64,000 nt of DNA from Luethyella okanaganae (GTDB taxonomy: Bacteria > Actinomycetota > Actinomycetes > Actinomycetales > Microbacteriaceae). Positions 54,493 to 62,599 of this stretch are shown here, one piece after another. Where the stretch lies: the NCBI RefSeq assembly GCF_042660285.1, contig NZ_JBHSTP010000002.1, positions 248,001-312,000 of the forward strand. The letters run 5' to 3'. Within the stretch, counting starts at the first letter, position 1. Each line of letters starts with the position of its first letter. The notes under the pieces are model-generated. The model was not told where the DNA came from. It saw only the letters and a program-made list of their open reading frames with translations, and did not search any database. The translations under genes and the position numbers were made by a program.

Positions 54493-55431
54493 TCATCCAC
54501 CAGCTATGACGTGTATTTCGGTGAGCGATTGAAGCGACCCTGCGATCCGGGTCCGCTCGAGCTCGAGGAGCACGTTGGCGCCCTGCATCCAACGCCCCTC
54601 GGTCACGGTCACGATTGCCTCCGGGGTCGCGGACGTAATCGAGCGGATGAGGTCCTGCGCAAACGGCTCGCACCGAAGCAGCCCACCGGTCAGAGCTATA
54701 GCTTGAGACTGACGCCGCGCTGACAGCACTGTCGTCGTCAACGCTGTCACCGCGTCCCGAACGATCCCAGTTGCCACCTGATCGCCTGTGGTCCACGCTC
54801 GTAACACGTCCGGCGCAAACTGTCCCGACCATCGTGCAGGGTTGTCTGCTGCATTCCCGCGCCTGACCATCGTCTGAGGGTCCAGCGACGTACGGACTCT
54901 CAGCAGCTTCGTGAGTGAGGTTGCCGGTCCACGTCCCTCGGCGGCCTTCACTACTGCTCTGACTGCTCGCGCACCCAGCCAGCCCCCAGAACCGTCGTCC
55001 CCGAAGTAAGGTCCATGTCCATCTCGCAGGACCGGCACGCTGTCCGCCTCCACGTTCAAGGCCGCCGCCCCGGTGCCCGCAATGAGCACAGTCCCCTCAT
55101 CGCCGGCGAAGGCACCCAGGTGAGCTACGACGACATCGCTGGCGATCACGATGCGATTCACGTTGACGACGCCACGAATGGCCTCTACCAACGACGCTCC
55201 TGAGGCAGTCGTGGTGGCCATCCCAGCCAGGCCTAAGCCAAGGTCTATAGGAGCTTCAAGGCGCAATTGTGACAAAGCGTCCGCCACCACCCCGAATAAG
55301 ATGGGCGAGTTCGCGGGCTGACCCAACGCCACAGGACTTTCGATTTCGACGGTTCGAGACAAAGCACCGTCGGAAAGAACCGCGAGCCGGATCTTGCTCT
55401 TTCCGATGTCACCCACGACCGTAGAGATCAT
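54493..55431 (-). CDS. BadF/BadG/BcrA/BcrD-family amino-sugar kinase (MurK/NagK-like)
   Basis: The 312-residue ASKHA-fold protein has an N-terminal phosphate loop VVGDIGKSKIRLAVL, VLIAGTGAAALNV and the family mark FGDDGSGGWLGARA (about 142-155). A C-terminal adenosine element reads IALTGGLLRC. In Clostridium, MurK of this family phosphorylates N-acetylmuramic acid and N-acetylglucosamine; such an activity would make the MurQ substrate here. N-acetylglucosamine kinase is the chief alternative. ATG 55431 overlaps the amine-oxidase stop. Confidence 0.8.
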   Translation of the reverse strand: MISTVVGDIGKSKIRLAVLSDGALSRTVEIESPVALGQPANSPILFGVVADALSQLRLEAPIDLGLGLAGMATTTASGASLVEAIRGVVNVNRIVIASDVVVAHLGAFAGDEGTVLIAGTGAAALNVEADSVPVLRDGHGPYFGDDGSGGWLGARAVRAVVKAAEGRGPATSLTKLLRVRTSLDPQTMVRRGNAADNPARWSGQFAPDVLRAWTTGDQVATGIVRDAVTALTTTVLSARRQSQAIALTGGLLRCEPFAQDLIRSITSATPEAIVTVTEGRWMQGANVLLELERTRIAGSLQSLTEIHVIAGG

Positions 55432-57404
55432 GTTGGCGAATGTGGGTTGTGCGGCGCCGAAACTGAACAGTGATCGTGCCCTGCCTCTGTGACATCTTCA
55501 ACGGGCAGGTCTACCGCGGGATTCGAACGAAAGAACCCGGAAGGCTTGAGCTTGAATCCGGCGTGATGAACGGGCATTACCGGCCAGTCTTCCGGCCGAG
55601 GAATATGATGAACGCCAAAGGTGTACCAGACGACGGTGTCAGTGTTCTCGAGAGAGGCATCACCTGCTGTCCACTCCGGGAGCCCTGCGCCGCCCGGGTG
55701 CTGGTTGGGATGATCACCAGCCGCGTAGAGCTCACCGACGCGGTAACGGGTGGCCCAAAGGTGGTGCTGGATAAACGCGGCCCTCGCCAATGCGGGCGCA
55801 TCGGGGCGGTAGTAATGAACGGCATTCTCGCCAGGGATCAGCGCATAACCAGGCACGCCACCGAGAGGGGTCACTTTGTTCGGGTTGACGACCCGCCAAT
55901 AGCGCGAACTTTGCGCGTTGAGATTACGCTGTGCCCTGAGCTCAGAGTCGAGCGAAGTCACTTCCGCTTTCCAGGCACCGCCGAAGAAGTTAACGTCGTC
56001 ATCTTCAACCGAGACCGTGTTGATCTCCTGTAGCTGATTTGCGTCACCGTCGATGCTCATGTCGAGACGCACATTGAACCAATGCTGATGGTTCGGGGCG
56101 TAAAGACCCTCATTCAGAAGCGTGCCGTACTCGGGCGCCTGACCGACAGCGACAGCGCCCGTTGAGAGGATTCCGGTGAGCTTTGTCTCGAACTCGATGG
56201 TCCCATCAAGATAGAAATACCAAAAGAAGCCATAGTCATAGTTACCGACCGTCGCGAAGGTCGAGACGACAAGGCGTCGAGAGCGGCGTGATTCAGGCGC
56301 TCGCGTCCGCAGGTTCGTATGACGCCATAGGACGCCGAAGTCTTCCTCGTGGATGCAGATTGCATTCTCCAACAACACTGGCTCGCCGTCGTTGTCGTTA
56401 TAGCACCCATCTAGGTAAAGCACTTCTCCCAGACAGTCGCACCCCAGACGCAAGCTGTTCAGGGTGCGTCCGAGCCCGGATTCACCCTGGTCGAACAGCT
56501 GTTTCCTGAAGTGGGTCACGCTCGGATCTGCGTACGGCACGAACATCTCCGAGACCGAAAGCCGATGGGCGATCGGTCGACGTCGGCCTTCGTCACTGTA
56601 CCCGACCTCGTATAACACCAGACCTTCACGCGCATTGAACCCGATGCGAAGGTCCCACTTACCCCACTCCAGCTTCCATCCGTCGAGGGTGAATCCGGCG
56701 CCAGCCGGTTGTGTGATGTCTAGCGGCGCCAGTTCGGGCCGTGGGCCGTCAGGGGTAAATGCGACGTTGTCGGGGTGGTTCAATGACTCGGCCGTGTAAT
56801 TCCCCGAGTTCATGGGGATAGGCGCGCCGCCGTGATCCTCCACGCGGAGGATTGTCATGGCGTCGAGGTCAAAATGCACAATCAGACCCTCGACAGGGCG
56901 CGCGTACCCATTGTCTTCCGCATACGGGGATCGCATCCATGTCAGAGCAATGCCGCGACGGGATTGCGGACCGTCGTCGGAGTCCTGGTAGCTGAGCGGC
57001 ATGTGGTCGAGCATGGCAAGTCCGAAGTCCTCGACGCCACGCCGGCGTAAGGCTTGCTGCCACTCGGGGTTGGAACGCGCAAGCCGCTCTGCCTGAAGGG
57101 ACTCCTCGCGCATGATTGCGGGCTGGGCTCCGGTGTACTCCCGCTGCCTCACGACTTCGTTTGCCACCAGATCGACCACGATATCGACATTGAGCTTACG
57201 ACCTTTGTCGCGAATGACTACTAGGGCCTCACGTGGCGGACGGGCTCCTCCAGCCTGCCAGGCACGCAGAACCTCTTTGTCGATCTCTTGCAGAAGCACA
57301 AAGACCGTCCGCCAAGAAGCGTTGTATTCAGGAAGGTCGCGAACAAGGCGTGAGGCATGCGCGACCTCCTCAAGAGAAAGCGGGTCAAGGGGATGATTGG
57401 TCAT
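55428..57404 (-). CDS. Copper-containing primary-amine oxidase (topaquinone type)
   Basis: The 658-residue protein carries the whole catalytic set. The cofactor tyrosine is in NYDY (Tyr389), converted to topaquinone. Two copper histidines are in HQH (His439 and His441), and a third lies in VHHAGFKLKP near 613. It oxidises a primary amine to aldehyde, H2O2 and ammonia. No signal peptide is visible, so it is probably cytoplasmic. It overlaps murQ upstream and the kinase downstream (ATGA in both cases), an unusual operon for this enzyme. Substrate is not deducible; diamines from cell-wall amino acids would fit. Confidence 0.93.
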   Translation of the reverse strand: MTNHPLDPLSLEEVAHASRLVRDLPEYNASWRTVFVLLQEIDKEVLRAWQAGGARPPREALVVIRDKGRKLNVDIVVDLVANEVVRQREYTGAQPAIMREESLQAERLARSNPEWQQALRRRGVEDFGLAMLDHMPLSYQDSDDGPQSRRGIALTWMRSPYAEDNGYARPVEGLIVHFDLDAMTILRVEDHGGAPIPMNSGNYTAESLNHPDNVAFTPDGPRPELAPLDITQPAGAGFTLDGWKLEWGKWDLRIGFNAREGLVLYEVGYSDEGRRRPIAHRLSVSEMFVPYADPSVTHFRKQLFDQGESGLGRTLNSLRLGCDCLGEVLYLDGCYNDNDGEPVLLENAICIHEEDFGVLWRHTNLRTRAPESRRSRRLVVSTFATVGNYDYGFFWYFYLDGTIEFETKLTGILSTGAVAVGQAPEYGTLLNEGLYAPNHQHWFNVRLDMSIDGDANQLQEINTVSVEDDDVNFFGGAWKAEVTSLDSELRAQRNLNAQSSRYWRVVNPNKVTPLGGVPGYALIPGENAVHYYRPDAPALARAAFIQHHLWATRYRVGELYAAGDHPNQHPGGAGLPEWTAGDASLENTDTVVWYTFGVHHIPRPEDWPVMPVHHAGFKLKPSGFFRSNPAVDLPVEDVTEAGHDHCSVSAPHNPHSPT

Positions 57405-58306
57405 TCTGGCTCCTTGCGTACCTTTCCGAGAACTGAGTGAATATTGCCGGCCGCGTCAGCGAGCCTCGCATGTGCTTGCAGCGGCTCGACGGCAAGAAAA
57501 TGCGAAAGAACAGCGGCCTTCACATTCCAATCGCTGTCCTTCAGAAGAAGGAGGGCAGCGGCGGCATCCAAGCCGGTGATCTCCTGGGTGATTCCTTGTG
57601 CCCGTTCGATGAGCTTCTTATTGGTAGACCGGACACCGACCATGTACCCGTCGTACGTCCGTCCAAGCTTCATCATTACAACAGTTGACAGAGTGTTCAG
57701 AATGACCTTTTGGGCGGTCCCAGCCTTCAGGCGTGTCGAGCCGGCCAGCATCTCGGCTCCGACGGGAGCCTCGACGGCAAGCTGGACCTGTCGTGATAGC
57801 GGTGTGTCGGGATTGTTGGTAATCCCCGCCGTGAACGTTCCCCGGGCCGTCGCAACCTTCACTGCCTCGAGAACGAAGGGGGTCGATCCGCTTGCGCTGA
57901 TCCCGATCACGGTGTCGTTCGCGTGGAGATCAAGCTGCGCAAGTCGCCGTCGAGCGGCTTCCTGGTCGTCTTCCGCCCCTTCGTCAGCCCGGTCGGCCGC
58001 TTCGATCCCGCCGGCCAGCACAGCGACCACGGTTCCTTCTGACAATCCGAATGTCGGGATGCACTCCGCTGCGTCTAGCTGAGCGAGCCGTCCCGAAGTG
58101 CCAGCACCGACGTAGATGAGTCGACCTCCACGCCCCATTCGAGACGCGACTTCCTCGATCAGCGAGACCATGGCCGGGACGATCGAAAGCAACGCCGAGG
58201 CGACGTCGCTCACATCCTCCACCATGATGCGCACGAGTTCCGCGGTGGGACGCAACTCAATGTCTTCCGAGCCAGAGCGGTGATCCTCCGTCAATCGCGA
58301 ACTCAA
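57401..58306 (-). CDS. murQ: N-acetylmuramic acid 6-phosphate etherase
   Basis: The protein (301 residues from TTG 58306) has the double-SIS pattern of MurQ: LTEDHRSGSEDIELRPTAELV, LIYVGAGTSGRLAQLDAAECIPTFG, VIGISASGSTPFV and GSTRLKAGTAQKVILNTLSTVVMMKLG. It cleaves MurNAc-6-phosphate to GlcNAc-6-phosphate plus D-lactate. TTG 58306 sits 7 bases after AAAGAGG and aligns with the usual N-terminus; GTG 58357 is an upstream alternative (318 residues). It starts the leftward operon murQ - amine oxidase - kinase - DUF5134. Confidence 0.95.
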   Translation of the reverse strand: MSSRLTEDHRSGSEDIELRPTAELVRIMVEDVSDVASALLSIVPAMVSLIEEVASRMGRGGRLIYVGAGTSGRLAQLDAAECIPTFGLSEGTVVAVLAGGIEAADRADEGAEDDQEAARRRLAQLDLHANDTVIGISASGSTPFVLEAVKVATARGTFTAGITNNPDTPLSRQVQLAVEAPVGAEMLAGSTRLKAGTAQKVILNTLSTVVMMKLGRTYDGYMVGVRSTNKKLIERAQGITQEITGLDAAAALLLLKDSDWNVKAAVLSHFLAVEPLQAHARLADAAGNIHSVLGKVRKEPE

Positions 58307-58400
58307 CTCAGGACCTCTTTCTCGATGGGATGCTGAGCATGCGGAGCGCTCGTCCACGAATGCTCATGTCAACAGCCGCCAGTGATGCGCCCGCTGTTCA

Positions 58401-58419
58401 TGTAATTAATTATCTTACA
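58401..58419. promoter_or_regulatory. Candidate operator between murQ and its regulator
   Basis: TGTAATTAATTATCTTACA is an inverted repeat TGTAA-N9-TTACA in an AT-rich gap. HexR, another RpiR-family protein, recognises TGTAA-N5-TTACA-like sites, so an RpiR-type regulator could bind here. The wider spacer makes this tentative. Confidence 0.45.
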
Positions 58420-58463
58420 AGACGAGCATAGCGCAAACCATTTACGTGGCGTAATATTCCTCC

Positions 58464-59351
58464 ATGGCCAATAGCGCGTTAGCAGACGATGCCCTCGTAC
58501 GTACCCGCGCTGCGCTAGCAACCTTTCACCCCGCGGAACGTAGGGTTGCGGATTACGTTCTCGCCGATCCCACGCTCGTCGTCGGCCTTTCAATTTCAGA
58601 ACTTGCGCAACGATGTGGAACGAGCGAAGCGACGGTGTCGCGCCTGGTTCGAACACTGGGATTCGATGGGTACAAGCAGTTCCGGCTCGCCGTCACTCGA
58701 GCTTCCACTTGGGCAGAAGCAGTCGAAGGCGGCATCGCGCTCTCTTCAGACATAGAGCCAAACGAACCAATTGCAGCGATCGTAGAGAAGATCGCATATT
58801 CCGATCGAGTCGCGATCGATGAGACTGCTCGGACGATCGACATGGATCAGCTTGAGCGCGCGACTTCCGCACTAGCCTCGGCTGGACGAATCTCGATCTT
58901 CGGCGTCGGCGCTAGCGAGCTGGTTGCGTCAGACCTTGCTCAAAAGCTCCAGAGAGTGAATCTGCAGGCTTGGAGCTACTTAGACCCGGATCGCGCGGCC
59001 GGCGCTTCTTCCCTCCTGCGAGAGGGAGACGTGGCGATCACCTTCTCGTCGTCGGGCGAAACGGCATCTTCTGTTGCTGTCCAGCGGGAGGCCGCCAGGT
59101 CAGGTGCTACCACAATTGCCGCGATCAGCAATCCACGATCCACTCTCGCAACCGAGGCAGACATCGTGCTGGCTTCGGCAACTCGAGAGACGACATATCG
59201 ATCGGGCGCTACCTCAAGCCGGATAGCCCAACTATTCGTTGTGGACTGCCTCTTTGTCGCGACCGCTAGTCGAACCCACCGCGTGAGTGCCGCCGCGCTC
59301 GCGCACACACGCCGCGCGGTTCAGCAACTTCGTGCCGCGAGTGAGCATTGA
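58464..59351 (+). CDS. murR: MurR/RpiR-family transcriptional regulator
   Basis: The 295-residue protein has an N-terminal HTH_6 domain (FHPAERRVADYVLADPTLVVGLSISELAQRCGTSEATVSRLVRTLGFDGYKQFRLAV). A SIS sugar-phosphate domain follows (GRISIFGVGASELVASDLAQKLQRV; VAITFSSSGETASSV). Divergence from murQ makes MurNAc-6-phosphate the most likely ligand and murQ the target, as for E. coli MurR. The symbol rests on context. Confidence 0.88.
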   Translation: MANSALADDALVRTRAALATFHPAERRVADYVLADPTLVVGLSISELAQRCGTSEATVSRLVRTLGFDGYKQFRLAVTRASTWAEAVEGGIALSSDIEPNEPIAAIVEKIAYSDRVAIDETARTIDMDQLERATSALASAGRISIFGVGASELVASDLAQKLQRVNLQAWSYLDPDRAAGASSLLREGDVAITFSSSGETASSVAVQREAARSGATTIAAISNPRSTLATEADIVLASATRETTYRSGATSSRIAQLFVVDCLFVATASRTHRVSAAALAHTRRAVQQLRAASEH

Positions 59352-59435
59352 ACTCGACGATGTTCGCGTGGTTCGTGCTTTCCATTCGCCACGGTTCGCT
59401 TTGACGGCTTGAACAGCCAGGAAGGATAAGGACAA

Positions 59436-59834
59436 TTGGAGCAGGTGTGGTCCCCCGCAGTCAGGCCTTTCGAAATCGACGGAGAACCCGTACCCGGGTC
59501 CGCTGCTGTGGTGGTCCCCACACCGGCTCGGTGGATTTTTCTGTCTGGGCAATGCTCGTTTCGAGACGGAGTTCTCGTCGGCGAGAACGACATCGAGACT
59601 CAAGTGGAGCAAACCCTGGAGAATCTGATATCGCTGCTGAAGGCGGCTGGTGCGTCGACCGCCAACGTTGTGAAGCTCATGGCTTGGGTTACTGATGCGT
59701 CTTACGCCAAAGATTATGCACGCATTCGTACTAAGTACTTCACGTCGATCCCGCCTGCGAGCACGACCGTCGTCAGTGCCCTTGTCGATCCAAGAATGCT
59801 CATCGAGGTAGAAGCGATCGCCACTACTCCTTGA
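59436..59834 (+). CDS. RidA/YjgF-like protein lacking the canonical arginine
   Basis: The 132-residue protein has the YjgF fold pattern (IFLSGQCSFRDG; ETQVEQTLENLISLLKAAGAS; VVKLMAWVTD; LIEVEAIATTP). In canonical RidA, PARS holds the arginine that binds the 2-imino acid carboxylate. Here the aligned stretch reads PASTTV, so serine replaces arginine, and 2-aminoacrylate deaminase activity is unlikely. It may be a different Rid subgroup acting on another imine or ester. TTG 59436 follows GGATAAGG. Confidence 0.85.
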   Translation: MEQVWSPAVRPFEIDGEPVPGSAAVVVPTPARWIFLSGQCSFRDGVLVGENDIETQVEQTLENLISLLKAAGASTANVVKLMAWVTDASYAKDYARIRTKYFTSIPPASTTVVSALVDPRMLIEVEAIATTP

Positions 59835-59841
59835 ATCAGGC

Positions 59842-59877
59842 CGAGTTCACTGAGCACGTCGAGTTCACTGAGCACGG
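59842..59877. repeat. Tandem duplication of an 18-base unit
   Basis: CGAGTTCACTGAGCACGT at 59842-59859 is repeated at 59860-59877 with one base changed. It lies between the RidA-like stop and the LD-carboxypeptidase start. Confidence 0.9.
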
Positions 59878-59989
59878 ACCCGTTGTATCCAAACCGGCCC
59901 TGCCGGCATGTCGCCAAACCCGGACGGGCGACTCCATGTTGGCATTCCGGTCCACTTCAGCCAAAGATGGAATTGAACGGAGCAAAAGA

Positions 59990-60931
59990 ATGGACACCAG
60001 CATTGAATTGCCGCCAAGGCTTTCCGAGGGTGACACAGTCGGAATCGTCTCGCCTTCCTCTCCCCCGCGCCCTGGATGCATTGAAGGTATGGTCGACTAC
60101 TGGACCTCCCGCGGAAACCCGGTCAAGGTCGGTCGTCACGCGCGCGACGTCGAGGGAGGATTCCTGGCCGGAACAGCGCGCGCACGGGCAGATGACTTCA
60201 ACGAGATGCTCCGAGACCCTGATGTGAGGGTTATCGTTCCGTCGATGGGCGGAAAAGGGTCAACCCAGCTATTGCCATTGATCGATTTCGATGCTCTCCG
60301 GGCAGACCCGAAAATCGTTCTTGGTCACAGCGATGGATCCGCGCTATTAGTCGCACTCACGACCCGCTGCAACGTCACCACTTTCCACGGACCAAACGGT
60401 ATGGACTTCGGGCGGTTGGGGGTGACGGAATTCTCCGAACAGATGATGAATAGCGTGATCACGCGCGCGGAGCCGCTCGGCCAGATCCCTGAGGTTTCCA
60501 CCCGAGAAGTAGTGAGACGGGGGCCGGCGGTCGAGGGACGAATTCTTGGTGGTCACCTCCGCACCCTGCAGACTCTCATCGGCACTCCCTATGAGCCGGA
60601 TTGGACCGGCGCGATCCTTTTTGTCGAGGAGATCGATTGTGAGTTTCACGATGTCGACGCCTCGCTCACTCACCTGCGCCTCGCAGGTGTCCTCGACCAG
60701 ATCTCTGGCCTGGTTGTCGGCACGTGCGTCGACGTTCGAGAGCGCTACTGGACGTCATCGGAAGACCTATCAGACGTCATTGCGCGAGCGTGTGACGGAT
60801 CCGATTTCCCGATTCTTAGCGGGATCGATCTCGGTCACACGCGCGACAAGGTGACCGTTCCACTCGGCGTGATGGCCCGACTTTCGCCCGATGAAGGATC
60901 CTTGGAGATCATCTCGGCAGGCGTTTCCTGA
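59990..60931 (+). CDS. S66-family LD-carboxypeptidase (LdcA/MccF-like)
   Basis: The 313-residue protein begins with the family pattern GDTVGIVSPSSP and has the nucleophile in LGHSDGSALL (Ser114). The glutamate/histidine part of the Ser-Glu-His triad is in LFVEEIDCEFHDVD (about 210) and IDLGHTRDKVTVPLG (about 283). LdcA removes terminal D-alanine from murein tetrapeptide in the cytoplasm; MccF relatives hydrolyse toxic peptidyl-nucleotides. Placement by murQ/murR favours murein peptide. ATG 59990 has CGGAG 8 bases before; a longer frame from 59831 crosses the 18-base repeat and was rejected. Confidence 0.88.
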   Translation: MDTSIELPPRLSEGDTVGIVSPSSPPRPGCIEGMVDYWTSRGNPVKVGRHARDVEGGFLAGTARARADDFNEMLRDPDVRVIVPSMGGKGSTQLLPLIDFDALRADPKIVLGHSDGSALLVALTTRCNVTTFHGPNGMDFGRLGVTEFSEQMMNSVITRAEPLGQIPEVSTREVVRRGPAVEGRILGGHLRTLQTLIGTPYEPDWTGAILFVEEIDCEFHDVDASLTHLRLAGVLDQISGLVVGTCVDVRERYWTSSEDLSDVIARACDGSDFPILSGIDLGHTRDKVTVPLGVMARLSPDEGSLEIISAGVS

Positions 60932-61471
60932 AGGACATCGTCATCGACCCAGTGGTCGATAGGTCTCTGCCCTCCGCGATCGTCGGCCGGCTCAACGTCA
61001 ACGGCACCACTATCGAAACCGACGCCGAGCTCCTCGAGGAGACAATCTCGACTGCGGAACCATCTTGGGTCTGGAACGTCCCGTTCAAGGCCGCTGATGC
61101 ATCCGGAACATCACCTCGTTGCGTTCATCACCGTGCGCGGGGGCCGGTATGCCGACGGCCACGACCCCTAGCGCAATTACGCCAACGAGCCACTTCTTTG
61201 TCGTCATGGGCCGAGGCCATGCCTGCCCTTTATTCAGACCACCACAACATTCGAGAAGTGAATGAACGAGAAGACCTCAGGGACATGCGAATCTCGTGTC
61301 CCGTAGGCAGTCCAAACTCAACCGCCAGAGTCGTCGACCCCAAAGTGCCATATGAGGCAAGCCTAAGGGACAGCAGGGCGAGATAAAAAAAATTATTGCG
61401 TATCGTTGGTTTGAGGTATATTCATTCCATAACCATTGTTGGGCCCCGCCCGCCGTACTCGAGGAGACCTC
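60932..61471 (+). other. 540-base gap with possible gene remnant and AT-rich promoter region
   Basis: The first 200 bases contain an open frame with protein-like sequence (VVDRSLPSAIVGRLNVNG; ETISTAEPSWVWNVPFKA) that continues without similarity to any family I know. It may be the tail of a decayed gene. From about 61383 the DNA becomes very AT-rich (poly-A then TATATTCATT), which probably marks the promoter of the sugar-binding protein gene. No palindrome with strong symmetry was found. Confidence 0.3.
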
Positions 61472-62569
61472 ATGCGTTCACAATCGATTGCCCTGTCGGC
61501 ACTGATCGCGGTCTCGTGCCTCGCGCTGACAGCATGCACCCCAACGGCCACGGACAAGCCGGCCGGAGGCGGAAGCTCGCCCTCGATCACAACGAGGGGG
61601 CCAAACGGAGAGGAGGCCACTCCGTCGTCCGATATCACACTGTCGGACAGCGAGAAGGAGCGGCTCCGCGCGGGCAGTTACACTGCCGCACTTCTGTGGC
61701 CAGCATCGGGAGATTTCATCGATGCCGTCAATCGGGGAGCGACGGACGAGTTTGGCGATCTCGGCGTCAAAGTCGTCGCGACGACGGACGCACAGTTCGA
61801 TCCGGCCAAGCAGCAGAACGACATCGCCACGGCCACAGCACTACGCCCCTCTGCTGTTCTTTCGCTTCCCGTCGATCCGAGTTCAGGAGCCGTGGCATAC
61901 CAACCGCTCCTGGACGCAGGATCCAAGATCGTTTTCATGTCCAACGTGCCGGTCGGGTGGACTCAAGGTGACAAATACGTATCAGTTGCAACCGACGACC
62001 TCGCGGCGATGGGGTCGCTAGCCGCGGATGCTCTCGCGGAGGCGATCGGGGGAAGCGGAAAGATCGGCTACATCTACCACGACGCCGAGTTCTATGTCAC
62101 AAATCAGCGTGACCAGGCGTTCAAGTCGACAATTGAAAGCAAGTATCCCTCCATTGAACTTGTCGCTGAGGCTGGCTTGACAGACCCGTCGTCCGCGGAA
62201 GAGACGGCGAACGCAATGCTTCTACGTAATCCTGACCTCGATGGCATTTACGTCACGTGGTCACAGCCAGCAGAGGGAGTTCTCAGCGCTTTGCGATCTG
62301 CGGGTAACACGAAAACGAAGCTGGTCACCCTTGATCTGAGTGAACCGATCGCTCTCGATCTGGTAAGTGGCGGGAACGTTGCCGGGATCGTCGCAGACGA
62401 GGCCTATACCTTGGGTCGGACATTGGCAAAACTTGCCGCATACGGGCTCCTGCAGAAGGAAGCACCACCATTTGTCATAGTGCCGGCTGTCCCTATCTCG
62501 GCCAACAACCTGCAAGAGGCGTGGATGAAGTCGTTGAACGTTGAGGCTCCCGCCGCGCTCCGCGAATAG
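61472..62569 (+). CDS. Sugar-binding lipoprotein, ribose type (Peripla_BP_4)
   Basis: The 365-residue protein has a lipoprotein signal (MRSQSIALSALIAVSCLALTAC) and a Gly/Ser linker. Pattern sequences include SGDFIDAVNRGATDEF, LSLPVDPSSGAVAYQPLLDAGSKIVFMSNVP and MLLRNPDLDGIYVTWSQPAEGVLSALRSAG, as in RbsB-type proteins. GAGGAG lies 5 bases before ATG 61472. It is first in a CUT2 importer with the next two genes. The ligand is unknown; MurNAc, GlcNAc-MurNAc or pentose are candidates. Confidence 0.9.
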   Translation: MRSQSIALSALIAVSCLALTACTPTATDKPAGGGSSPSITTRGPNGEEATPSSDITLSDSEKERLRAGSYTAALLWPASGDFIDAVNRGATDEFGDLGVKVVATTDAQFDPAKQQNDIATATALRPSAVLSLPVDPSSGAVAYQPLLDAGSKIVFMSNVPVGWTQGDKYVSVATDDLAAMGSLAADALAEAIGGSGKIGYIYHDAEFYVTNQRDQAFKSTIESKYPSIELVAEAGLTDPSSAEETANAMLLRNPDLDGIYVTWSQPAEGVLSALRSAGNTKTKLVTLDLSEPIALDLVSGGNVAGIVADEAYTLGRTLAKLAAYGLLQKEAPPFVIVPAVPISANNLQEAWMKSLNVEAPAALRE

Positions 62570-62599
62570 CCGTTGATTAAGGCTAAGGAGCACAACACA

